Shown here: positions 1 to 5,111 of the stretch, piece by piece
How the letters are laid out: each line of letters opens with the position of its first letter
Numbering within the stretch: position 1 is the first letter of the stretch
Origin: Kiloniellales bacterium
GTDB lineage: Bacteria > Pseudomonadota > Alphaproteobacteria > Kiloniellales > JAKSBE01
Assembly (NCBI GenBank): GCA_030067055.1
Contig: JASJAL010000332.1
Location: 1-5,987, forward strand
Direction: 5' to 3'
DNA length: 5,987 nucleotides
The notes under the pieces: model-generated
Told to the model about the DNA's origin: nothing
Databases searched by the model: none
Seen by the model: only the letters and a program-made list of their open reading frames with translations
Translations under genes and position numbers: made by a program

Positions 1-471
1 GATGGTCAGCGCGTCCAGCAGCGCCTGGGTCGGATGCTCGTGGCTGCCGTCGCCGGCGTTGATCACCGCGCAGTTGACCTTCTCGGACAGCAGCTTGACC
101 CCGCCGGAATCGGGGTGGCGGACGATCAGCACGTCGGGGTGCATGGCGTTCAGGGTCATGGCGGTGTCGATCAGGGTCTCGCCCTTCTTGATCGACGACC
201 AGGCGACCGACATGTTGATGACGTCGGCGCCCAGGCGCTTGGCCGCCAGCTCGAAGGAGGTCCGGGTCCGGGTCGAGCTCTCGAAGAAGAGGTTGATCAC
301 CGTCCGGCCGCGCAGCAGGTCCTGCTTCTTCTCGGCGGCGCGGTTGACCTCGACGTAGCCCTCGGCCAGGTCGAGCAAGAAGAGGATCTCTTGGGAGGAA
401 AGCCCAGCGATGCCCAGCAAATCACGATGCGGGAAACGGCTGCCGAAGGTGTCGGAATCGGGTGTGCTCAT
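1..471 (-). CDS. pyrB: Aspartate carbamoyltransferase catalytic subunit, N-terminal part (cut by left edge)
   Basis: PyrB condenses carbamoyl phosphate with L-aspartate to N-carbamoyl-aspartate, the committed step of de novo pyrimidine synthesis, in the cytoplasm. Reading the minus strand from the ATG at 471-469 gives 157 open codons to the window edge, about half of the usual ~310-320. Visible are a typical N-terminus with FPHRDLLGI (13-21), the carbamoyl-phosphate loop STRTR (66-70), the SSIKKGET loop carrying the active-site lysine (92-99), RHP (118-120, matching the catalytic-subunit arginine) and [10 protein letters not shown] (144-153). These hallmarks make the family secure; ornithine carbamoyltransferase is excluded by the KKGET loop and HEHPTQ context. 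No in-frame start lies just upstream of 471 and no good Shine-Dalgarno precedes it; a possible promoter sits 9 nt upstream. pyrC or another pyrimidine gene may follow beyond the left edge, but this cannot be seen. Confidence 0.97.
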   Translation of the reverse strand, partial: MSTPDSDTFGSRFPHRDLLGIAGLSSQEILFLLDLAEGYVEVNRAAEKKQDLLRGRTVINLFFESSTRTRTSFELAAKRLGADVINMSVAWSSIKKGETLIDTAMTLNAMHPDVLIVRHPDSGGVKLLSEKVNCAVINAGDGSHEHPTQALLDALTI

Positions 472-480
472 TAAAGGCGT

Positions 481-509
481 CTTATGGCACTGCGCTGCCG
501 CGCGCGCAA
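481..509 (-). promoter_or_regulatory. Putative pyrB promoter giving a nearly leaderless message
   Basis: On the minus strand, TTGCGC (509-504) and CATAAG (486-481) are separated by 17 bases, resembling sigma-70 -35 and -10 boxes (4 of 6 matches in the -10). Only nine bases separate the -10 from the pyrB ATG at 471, so transcription would begin within a few bases of the start codon. This fits the absence of a Shine-Dalgarno sequence there. It rests on motif matching only. Confidence 0.35.
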
Positions 510-542
510 GACGGTGAGGTGGGTGATTTGGTTCTTCTCATC

Positions 543-619
543 TGTCATGCCCGGACTTGATCCGGGCATCCATGGTGCCGCTTGTTCGATGGATTCCCGG
601 GTCAAGCCCGGGGATGACA
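543..619. repeat. Alphaproteobacterial dispersed palindromic repeat (double hairpin)
   Basis: A 77-bp element made of two 31-bp inverted arms (543-573 and 589-619) around a 15-bp loop. The arms match at 27 of 31 positions. Each arm holds its own small hairpin, CCCGG-A/G-CTTGA-T/C-CCGGG, so the transcript could fold as two short hairpins or one long one. The core TGTCAT.CCCGG.CTTGA.CCGGG..TCCAT is the kind of sequence found many times between genes in alphaproteobacterial genomes, and its translation (PGLDPGIH, MDARIKSGHD) is a frequent tail of spurious short proteins. It lies between the oxidoreductase stop and the pyrB promoter, so on the minus strand it could act as a 3' stabiliser or weak terminator. 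There are no ORFs, target duplications or T-tracts. Confidence 0.85.
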
Positions 620-649
620 GCGAGAAGGATAGGGGCGCTCCGACCTGCC

Positions 650-1735
650 TCACCCGTTGACGAAGCGGTCCGGGCGGAAGGGCGCCAGCAGCTCCACCTC
701 GGCGCCGTCGAGGAGTTCCATGGCGGCGAAGCGGCCGACCGCGGGCGCCAGTGTGATACCGCTGTGCATGACCGCGAGGTAGAGGCCATCGACGCCGGGC
801 AGCGGACCGATCGCCGGGTGGCCGTCCTCGGGGATCGGGCGCAGGCCCAGGGTGACGCGTTCCATCTCCAGCCCTTCGGTGCCCGACAGGGCCGCCTTGA
901 TGCGATCGATCAGACGCTGGCCCTCGGCCTCCGGGTCGTTGGGCAGGGGCCCGCCTCCGAAAGTCATCCCGGCGACGAAGCGGCCGTCCGGGTCCTGCTT
1001 CATGTGCAGGCCAGGGGATTCGATCACCCGGCCGAGCAGCGGGGGCATCGGCCGGCTGTGAACCAGCAGGCCGGGCGAGGACTGCAGCGGCAGCTCAAAG
1101 CCCAGGCGGGCCGCCAGGACCGCGCTGGCCACGCCGGCGGCGAGCACGACGCGATCGGCCTCCAGGCTGCCGGCCGTCGTTTCGAGGCCGGTGATGCGCC
1201 CTCGATTGACAGTGAAATCAGAGAGTTCTTGGCCGATCCTGACGTCGACGCCAAGGTCGGCAGCCGCGGCCAGCAGGGCCTCGGTCGCGGCCACCGGCGC
1301 CAGGGCGCCTTCGCAGGCGGAGAAGACCGCGCGCTCGGGCGGTGACGTCAGCCTGGGCTCCAAGGCCAGGATCTCGTCGCGGCCGACGATCCGCTGATCG
1401 TAGCCCCAGGCCGCGTGCTGCCGGACCAGGGGCTCGATCTCGCTGTCTTCCAGATCCCAGTTGAGGCCGCCACCCCAGGTCACGACCAGGTGGCCGGCCA
1501 GCTCCGCCTCCAGTCGGCGGTACTCCTGGAGCCCGACCATGCGCAGGTCGTAGTAGGGCTTGGGATTGCGGAAGGAGGCGTTGATCCAGGCGAAGGAGGC
1601 CCCGGTGGCCTCGCCGGCGGGCGGGCCGCGGTCGAGCAGGGTCACGCGGGCGCCACGGCGGGCGAGGTGGTAGGCGATCGAGGCACCGAGGATCCCGGCG
1701 CCGACGACGATGACGTGCTGTTCGCTGCGGCTCAT
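650..1735 (-). CDS. FAD-dependent oxidoreductase, DAO family (glycine/D-amino-acid/sarcosine oxidase-like)
   Basis: A 361-residue protein of the DAO superfamily, whose members oxidise amines or amino acids with FAD as cofactor. The N-terminus has the dinucleotide-binding fold GAGILG (12-17) after a beta-strand, with an acidic residue closing the second strand (D35) to hold the adenosine ribose. Next come the ATGASFAWINASF segment (43-55) common in this family, the second FAD strand VVLAAG (196-201), and a C-terminal signature GLRPIPEDGHPAIG (297-310) plus MHSGITLAP (323-331), which closes over FAD. Length is normal, and no signal peptide or membrane span is seen, so it should be cytoplasmic. 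ATG 1735 is preceded by a weak GGGA. It lies 56 bp downstream of the methyltransferase gene on the same strand, and co-transcription is plausible. The substrate cannot be told from sequence; candidates are glycine, sarcosine, N-methylated or D-amino acids. Confidence 0.9.
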   Translation of the reverse strand: MSRSEQHVIVVGAGILGASIAYHLARRGARVTLLDRGPPAGEATGASFAWINASFRNPKPYYDLRMVGLQEYRRLEAELAGHLVVTWGGGLNWDLEDSEIEPLVRQHAAWGYDQRIVGRDEILALEPRLTSPPERAVFSACEGALAPVAATEALLAAAADLGVDVRIGQELSDFTVNRGRITGLETTAGSLEADRVVLAAGVASAVLAARLGFELPLQSSPGLLVHSRPMPPLLGRVIESPGLHMKQDPDGRFVAGMTFGGGPLPNDPEAEGQRLIDRIKAALSGTEGLEMERVTLGLRPIPEDGHPAIGPLPGVDGLYLAVMHSGITLAPAVGRFAAMELLDGAEVELLAPFRPDRFVNG

Positions 1736-1791
1736 GGTCCCAGCTATCGCACCCGCCGCCGGCCCGGCGCAAGGTCGATCGCGGGAGCGGG

Positions 1792-2706
1792 TCAGTCTAG
1801 GCGCTGGCGCAGGCGGGCGATGTGAGCGGGTCCGACCTCGCAGCAGCCGCCGACCACCTTGGCACCGGCCATGACCCAGTCCGAGGCGTACTCCGCGTAG
1901 GTGAAGGGATCGAGATCGCGCCGCAGGCCGAGCGCGGCGACGCCGTCCTCGACGATGTCCCAGTTCTTTGGCACCTCGGCGAAGGCGTTGGCGAAACCGC
2001 CGGCGACGCCGCCGCGCGCGGTCGCGATTTCGGCCAGGTCAGGCATGGCGACGGTGATGCTCTCGGGCGCACAGCAGTTCGCGAAGAAGCCGCTCACCGG
2101 CAGGTCCTGCAGGGCCCTCGCGGCTTCGGCGACGGTCTCGCCGCTGCGCAGCCGCGGGCTGCCGCCGTCCTGAAGGGTCCAGGCCACCCAGACCGGCTTG
2201 CCGGTCGCGGCCGCGCCGCTGGCCGCCGCCCGGGCCTCGGCGGCGCTGGACATGGTCTCGCAGAGGAAGACGTCGACGAAGGGCGCCAGGACCTCGGCCT
2301 GCTCGCGGTAGAGCGGCTCGATCTGCTCGAAGGGCGCGATTCGGTCCGGGCGGTAGCTGCCGTGCAGCGGCGGCAGGGAGCCGGCGATCAGGACCTCGGC
2401 GCCGGACTCATCCCGGGCCCAGCAGGCGAGCTCGCCGGCCGAGCGATTCAGCTCGTGGAAGCGCTCGGCCATGCCGTTCTCCTCTAGGCGGGTCCGGCAC
2501 GTCGCATAGCTGTTGGTGGTGATGATCCGAGCGCCGGCCGCGATGTAGTCCAGGTGCACGGCCAGAACCTTGGCCTGCGCCGATACCAGGGCATAGGCCG
2601 ACCACAGCGGATGGCTCTTGAGCCCGCGGTGGCGCAGCTCCTGGCCCAAGCCGCCGTCCAGCACCACCACGCCCTCGGGCAGGGCAAGCTCGGGAGTCCC
2701 GTCCAT
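1792..2706 (-). CDS. Homocysteine S-methyltransferase family protein
   Basis: A 304-residue member of the homocysteine-binding-domain family, which moves a methyl group from a donor such as S-methylmethionine or a betaine to homocysteine, giving methionine. It has VVLDGGLGQEL (14-24), ITTNSYAT (62-69), AGSLPPLHGSYRP (108-120), ANCCAPES (209-216) and VGGCCEVGPAHI (285-296). C211 and the C288-C289 pair match the three zinc-binding cysteines, so the enzyme should be active. Length fits stand-alone MmuM-type enzymes (~300-310) and not the ~1200-residue MetH. ATG 2706 is preceded by GAGAGG on the minus strand, a good ribosome binding site. It is first of a probable two-gene unit with the FAD oxidoreductase and divergent from the transporter. 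The methyl donor is unknown. It could equally be a betaine-type or selenocysteine/S-methylmethionine enzyme, so no symbol is given. Confidence 0.92.
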   Translation of the reverse strand: MDGTPELALPEGVVVLDGGLGQELRHRGLKSHPLWSAYALVSAQAKVLAVHLDYIAAGARIITTNSYATCRTRLEENGMAERFHELNRSAGELACWARDESGAEVLIAGSLPPLHGSYRPDRIAPFEQIEPLYREQAEVLAPFVDVFLCETMSSAAEARAAASGAAATGKPVWVAWTLQDGGSPRLRSGETVAEAARALQDLPVSGFFANCCAPESITVAMPDLAEIATARGGVAGGFANAFAEVPKNWDIVEDGVAALGLRRDLDPFTYAEYASDWVMAGAKVVGGCCEVGPAHIARLRQRLD

Positions 2707-2830
2707 CGCGCCTCTCTATATCTCTTGGCATAAGCTGCCCGACAATAACGGCGGGGATGAGGCAAGACCAGAATCCTTTCCGAATCAAGGGACGACATCA
2801 GAAGAGGCGGCGTCGCTTGACATCGCTTCG

Positions 2831-4105
2831 ATGACGGAGGATCTGGAGCGGGGTCCGAGTCCGAGGGCCTGCGGAGGGGAGGGGGCCTTGGTCCAGGGTC
2901 CGGAAACCGGTAGCGGCAATGCCAGGGGCGGCAAACTCGCCTTCGTGGTCACCCTTGGTGCGCTGGCCGCGGTCTCGGCCACGACGGTCGACGTCTGCAT
3001 CCCGGCCCAGCCCGAGATCGCCCGGGCCTATGGTGCCGCGCCGGCGGCAGGTGCGGCCCTGGTCAGCGCCTATCTGCTCGGCTACGGGCCGGGCCAGCTG
3101 ATCTGGGGACCGCTGGCCGACCGTTTCGGCCGCCGGCCGCCGCTCTTCCTTTCGCTCGCCGGCTTCATCCTGGCCAGCGTGGTCTGTGCCCTGGCGGGCA
3201 GCTTCGAGGTGCTGCTGCTGGCCCGTGGTGCCCAGGGACTCCTCGGCGCCGCCTCGCCGGTGATCGCCCGGGCCATCGCCCGCGACCAGGGCGGCGGTGC
3301 GGCCAGCGCCTCGCTGATCTCGGCCATGACCATCGTCCTGGGCGGCGCGCCCCTGCTGGCGCCGGCGATCGGCTCCGGGCTGCTGGTGCTCTTCGAATGG
3401 CCGGCGATCTTCTGGTTCCTGGCGCTCTTCGGACTCCTGACCGCGCTCTCGGCCTACGTGGTGCTGGCCGAGAGCCTGCCGCCGGCCAATCGCAGGTCCC
3501 TGTCGCCGGCCGGGCGCCTGCGCGACGCCCGCCGGCTCTTCGCGGCGCGCGACTTCCGGGTGGGGATCGGGGTCTCGGCATCGATCTTCGCCGGCTACGC
3601 GGCGCTGCTGTCGATCGGCGCGGCGGTCGCGCTCGAACGCTACGCTGTACCCGCCGAGGCCTTCGGGCCGCTCTTCACCCTGGCCGCCGTCGCCTTCGTC
3701 GTTGGCTCGGTTGCCGCGCGTCAGTGGGTTCGCCGCTTCGGGATTCACGCGGTGCTGACCCTGGGCGCCGGCATCGCCGGCCTTGCCGGCCTCGGCCTCG
3801 CGCTGGCCGCCGGCGCGGCCTTGGCACTGCCGGTGTTCTGGGGCCTGGTCGGGCTCTACGTCCTGGCCTTCGGCCTCTTGCTGCCCGCCTCAACGGCGCT
3901 GGCGCTGGAGCCGGCCGGCGAGATGGCCGGCTTCGGCTCCTCCCTGATCGGCGCCCTCCAGGTTCTGGCCGGCGCCCTCGGCGCCCAGCTCGCCGCCGCC
4001 GGGATCTGGCCGAGCAGCTACGCCGCGCTCTGCTGGGTCATGGCCGCCGCCGCCGGCCTTTGCCTCGGCGTGCGTATCGTCTCTGTGGTCGCAAAGCGCG
4101 CCTGA
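2831..4105 (+). CDS. MFS multidrug efflux transporter, Bcr/CflA-like
   Basis: A major facilitator superfamily proton-driven exporter of the inner membrane. From ATG 2831 it is 424 residues with about twelve hydrophobic segments from residue 36 to 420. Family signs are a first span followed by DVCIPAQPEIA (54-64), SAYLLGYGPGQLIWGPLADRFGRRP (79-103; motif A between spans 2 and 3), ARGAQGLLGA (131-140), and GGAPLLAPAIGSGL (171-184), the antiporter-type motif in span 5. This pattern is typical of Bcr/CflA drug-resistance transporters (usually ~390-410 residues). The start is uncertain. ATG 2831 lacks a close Shine-Dalgarno, while in-frame TTG 2888 follows a GGAGGGGAGGGGG run and would give 405 residues. 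The open frame continues upstream to 2618, but that part overlaps the methyltransferase gene and reads as non-coding. It is transcribed divergently from the methyltransferase. The exported substrate is unknown. Confidence 0.9.
   Translation: MTEDLERGPSPRACGGEGALVQGPETGSGNARGGKLAFVVTLGALAAVSATTVDVCIPAQPEIARAYGAAPAAGAALVSAYLLGYGPGQLIWGPLADRFGRRPPLFLSLAGFILASVVCALAGSFEVLLLARGAQGLLGAASPVIARAIARDQGGGAASASLISAMTIVLGGAPLLAPAIGSGLLVLFEWPAIFWFLALFGLLTALSAYVVLAESLPPANRRSLSPAGRLRDARRLFAARDFRVGIGVSASIFAGYAALLSIGAAVALERYAVPAEAFGPLFTLAAVAFVVGSVAARQWVRRFGIHAVLTLGAGIAGLAGLGLALAAGAALALPVFWGLVGLYVLAFGLLLPASTALALEPAGEMAGFGSSLIGALQVLAGALGAQLAAAGIWPSSYAALCWVMAAAAGLCLGVRIVSVVAKRA
2873..2890 (+). promoter_or_regulatory. 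Purine-rich ribosome binding site and alternative TTG start of the MFS gene
   Basis: GGAGGGGAGGGGG (2873-2885) precedes an in-frame TTG at 2888-2890, with ten bases between the first GGAGG and the TTG. The upstream ATG at 2831 has no comparable site. If this is the true start, the 19 residues before it (glycine-, arginine- and proline-rich) are leader sequence, not protein. Confidence 0.35.
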
Positions 4106-4146
4106 GCCGAGGGCTGCCGTCGCAAGCCCATCTGCGGGTCGAATGG

Positions 4147-4168
4147 CCGCGGTGTGATCACAGAGCGG
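4147..4168. promoter_or_regulatory. Perfect TGTGATCACA palindrome inside a larger inverted repeat
   Basis: TGTGATCACA (4153-4162) is a perfect 10-bp palindrome. It is framed by CCGC (4147-4150) and GCGG (4165-4168), with two mismatched pairs between. It sits 41 bp after the MFS stop and about 120 bp before the GbsR-type gene. It could be a regulator site or a poor terminator stem followed by TTTC. The TGTGA/TCACA half-sites recall CRP boxes, but the usual 6-bp spacer is missing. Confidence 0.3.
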
Positions 4169-4220
4169 TTTCAGAGAGTTGCGCTGGAACTCAAATGTCG
4201 CGAGGCAAGAAGAGTATCGC

Positions 4221-4249
4221 TTGACGAATCGCCTCGACTTCAGTAATTT
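4221..4249 (+). promoter_or_regulatory. Putative promoter of the GbsR-family regulator
   Basis: TTGACG (4221-4226, five of six matches to the -35 consensus) and TAATTT (4244-4249) are 17 bases apart, the optimal sigma-70 spacing. Transcription would start near 4256, giving a leader of about 24 nt with GGGA ahead of ATG 4280. The -10 box overlaps the first bases of the inverted repeat at 4247-4264, as expected for a repressed promoter. CGAGGC (4201-4206) and GCCTCG (4231-4236) form an inverted pair around the -35 box. Confidence 0.5.
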
Positions 4250-4264
4250 CAGTTCATACAGAAA
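4247..4264. promoter_or_regulatory. Candidate GbsR operator 1
   Basis: TTTCAGT-TCAT-ACAGAAA, an 18-bp inverted repeat in which six of seven arm positions pair. The arms are identical, base for base and with the same 4-bp spacer, to the site at 4859-4876. It covers part of the predicted -10 box and start point of the regulator gene and ends 15 bp before its ATG, so binding should block transcription. That the GbsR-type protein is the binder is inferred from position and from the second copy. Confidence 0.55.
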
Positions 4265-4279
4265 TAACGGGAACGACTT

Positions 4280-4816
4280 ATGAAGCTGACGCCGGTCATG
4301 GAGAAGTACGTCCTCCACTGGGGGGAGATGGGGGCCCGCTGGGGCACCAACCGCTCGATCGCCCAGATACACGCGCTGCTCTACCTGGCGCCCCAGCCCC
4401 TGCCGGCGGAGGAGATCGCCGAGACCCTGTCGATCGCGCGGTCCAATGTCAGTACCAGCCTGCGCGAGCTGCAGTCCTGGGGCCTCGTGCGGGCGACCCA
4501 CAACCTCGGCGACCGGCGCGACCACTTCGAGGCCCAGCAGGATCTCTGGCAGATGCTCACGGTCATCGTCGAGCAGCGCAAGCGCCGCGAAATCGATCCG
4601 ACCCTGACCATGCTGCGTCAGTGCGTCCTCGAGTCCGACGCGGATTCCGAGACGCCGGCCGTGGTCAAGGAGCGGATCGCCAACATGCTGGGTTTTCTCG
4701 AGCGCCTGACCGGCTGGTACGAGCAGGTCTCGGGCCTGCCCAAGGCGACTCTGCTCGCCCTCATGAAGATGGGCGGCCGGATCGCCAAGTTCGTCGGCAA
4801 ATCGCCCGCGAGCTGA
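4280..4816 (+). CDS. GbsR/MarR-family transcriptional regulator
   Basis: A 178-residue DNA-binding protein of the GbsR branch of the MarR superfamily. Members known in other bacteria are mostly repressors, some answering to choline or glycine betaine. The N-terminus MKLTPVMEKYVLHWGEMGARWGTNRS fits the family. The winged helix-turn-helix spans about 26-85: PLPAEEIAETLSI (40-52) is the positioning part, ARSNVSTSLRELQSWGLV (53-70) the recognition helix, and LGDRRDHFE (76-84) the wing. The remainder is helical, likely for dimerisation. It starts at ATG 4280 with a modest GGGA upstream. It heads a same-strand cluster with a 64-aa gene, a DUF4166 gene and a membrane-protein gene. Paired 18-bp inverted repeats before this gene and before the next suggest it represses both itself and its neighbours. 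No gbsAB or betaine-transport gene is in the window, so the osmolyte role of the family's founder should not be assumed. Confidence 0.93.
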   Translation: MKLTPVMEKYVLHWGEMGARWGTNRSIAQIHALLYLAPQPLPAEEIAETLSIARSNVSTSLRELQSWGLVRATHNLGDRRDHFEAQQDLWQMLTVIVEQRKRREIDPTLTMLRQCVLESDADSETPAVVKERIANMLGFLERLTGWYEQVSGLPKATLLALMKMGGRIAKFVGKSPAS

Positions 4817-4858
4817 CGCAGTCGCGGCAAGAAGGGGCCAAAAAATTTTGCCAAGATG

Positions 4859-4876
4859 TTTCAGTCTGAACAGAAA
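4859..4876. promoter_or_regulatory. Candidate GbsR operator 2
   Basis: TTTCAGT-CTGA-ACAGAAA, flanked by G and C that extend the symmetry to 20 bp (one central A/A mismatch per arm pair). Arms and spacer length match operator 1 at 4247-4264 exactly. It lies in the 82-bp gap between the regulator stop and the ribosome binding site of the 64-aa gene, ending 22 bp before that ATG. A possible -35 TTGCCA (4848-4853) precedes it, but no convincing -10 is seen. It suggests a second, regulated promoter inside the cluster. Confidence 0.55.
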
Positions 4877-4886
4877 CAACAGAATT

Positions 4887-4892
4887 AAGGAG
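4887..4892 (+). promoter_or_regulatory. Strong ribosome binding site fixing the start of the 64-aa gene
   Basis: AAGGAG with a 6-base spacer to ATG 4899, the best Shine-Dalgarno in the window. It rules out the upstream in-frame ATG at 4848, which lies before operator 2 and has no such site. Confidence 0.8.
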
Positions 4893-4898
4893 CAAGCA

Positions 4899-5093
4899 AT
4901 GGCACGACGCTTCTGGGACTCGGACTTCGCCGGGCTCTGGTTCGGCCTCCGCAATCCCCGCGACCTCAGGGTCCGCAAGCCGCTGCCGCCGCGCCCCCAG
5001 GGAGCGGCGGATCTCGAAGCCAAGCCTTCTGGCATCGTCGAACGGAACCGCCGGGCCCGGCGCGAGAAGTGGGCGCTGCGCACAACGCGCTAG
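4899..5093 (+). CDS. Small basic protein of unknown function (64 aa)
   Basis: I do not recognise a family. Translation from ATG 4899 gives 64 residues with 14 Arg and 3 Lys against 7 acidic residues, for a net charge near +10. The N-terminal third is aromatic (FWDSDFAGLWFGLR, 5-18), the middle is proline-rich (KPLPPRPQG, 27-35), and the C-terminal part is a likely basic helix (IVERNRRARREKWALR, 46-61). There is no signal peptide, membrane span or cysteine. That it is a real gene is supported by the strong AAGGAG site, the operator-like repeat just upstream, the tight spacing (18 bp) to the DUF4166 gene, and the long competing minus-strand frames having no start signals. It may bind nucleic acid or a membrane surface through the basic helix, or act as a partner of the DUF4166 protein; both are inference. 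Confidence 0.7.
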   Translation: MARRFWDSDFAGLWFGLRNPRDLRVRKPLPPRPQGAADLEAKPSGIVERNRRARREKWALRTTR

Positions 5094-5111
5094 CGCGCCC
5101 GGGGGGACGTC

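Noticed and set aside
538..789. 83-aa minus-strand frame ending in PGLDPGIH...MDARIKSGHD
   Set aside because: Its tail is the translation of the palindromic repeat and the rest overlaps the oxidoreductase in another frame. It is a well-known type of spurious prediction.
2618..2830. Upstream 71-codon extension of the transporter frame
   Set aside because: It overlaps the start of the divergent methyltransferase gene and reads as Ser/Pro/Arg-rich non-coding sequence.
2821..2833. CATCG-CTT-CGATG inverted repeat over the transporter ATG
   Set aside because: The arms are only five bases, with no second copy and no extension of symmetry; chance level for this composition.
2798..3748. 316-codon minus-strand frame opposite the transporter
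   Set aside because: The product is an implausible Arg/Gly/Gln/Glu-rich string mirrored from the hydrophobic transporter codons.
4111..4129. GGGCT-N9-AGCCC hairpin right after the transporter stop, considered as its terminator
   Set aside because: It has a five-base stem, a nine-base loop and no following T-run, so it is not a convincing intrinsic terminator.
4839..4850. CAAAAAATTTTG palindrome after the regulator stop, considered as a terminator
   Set aside because: The stem is A-T only with a two-base loop and no GC stem before a T-tract. It is more likely AT-rich promoter-proximal DNA.
3890..5083. 397-codon open frame on the minus strand across the MFS end, the regulator and the 64-aa gene
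   Set aside because: It runs antisense to three supported genes, has low-complexity Arg/Ala/Gly composition, crosses the intergenic operators, and has no family motifs. It is a high-GC shadow.
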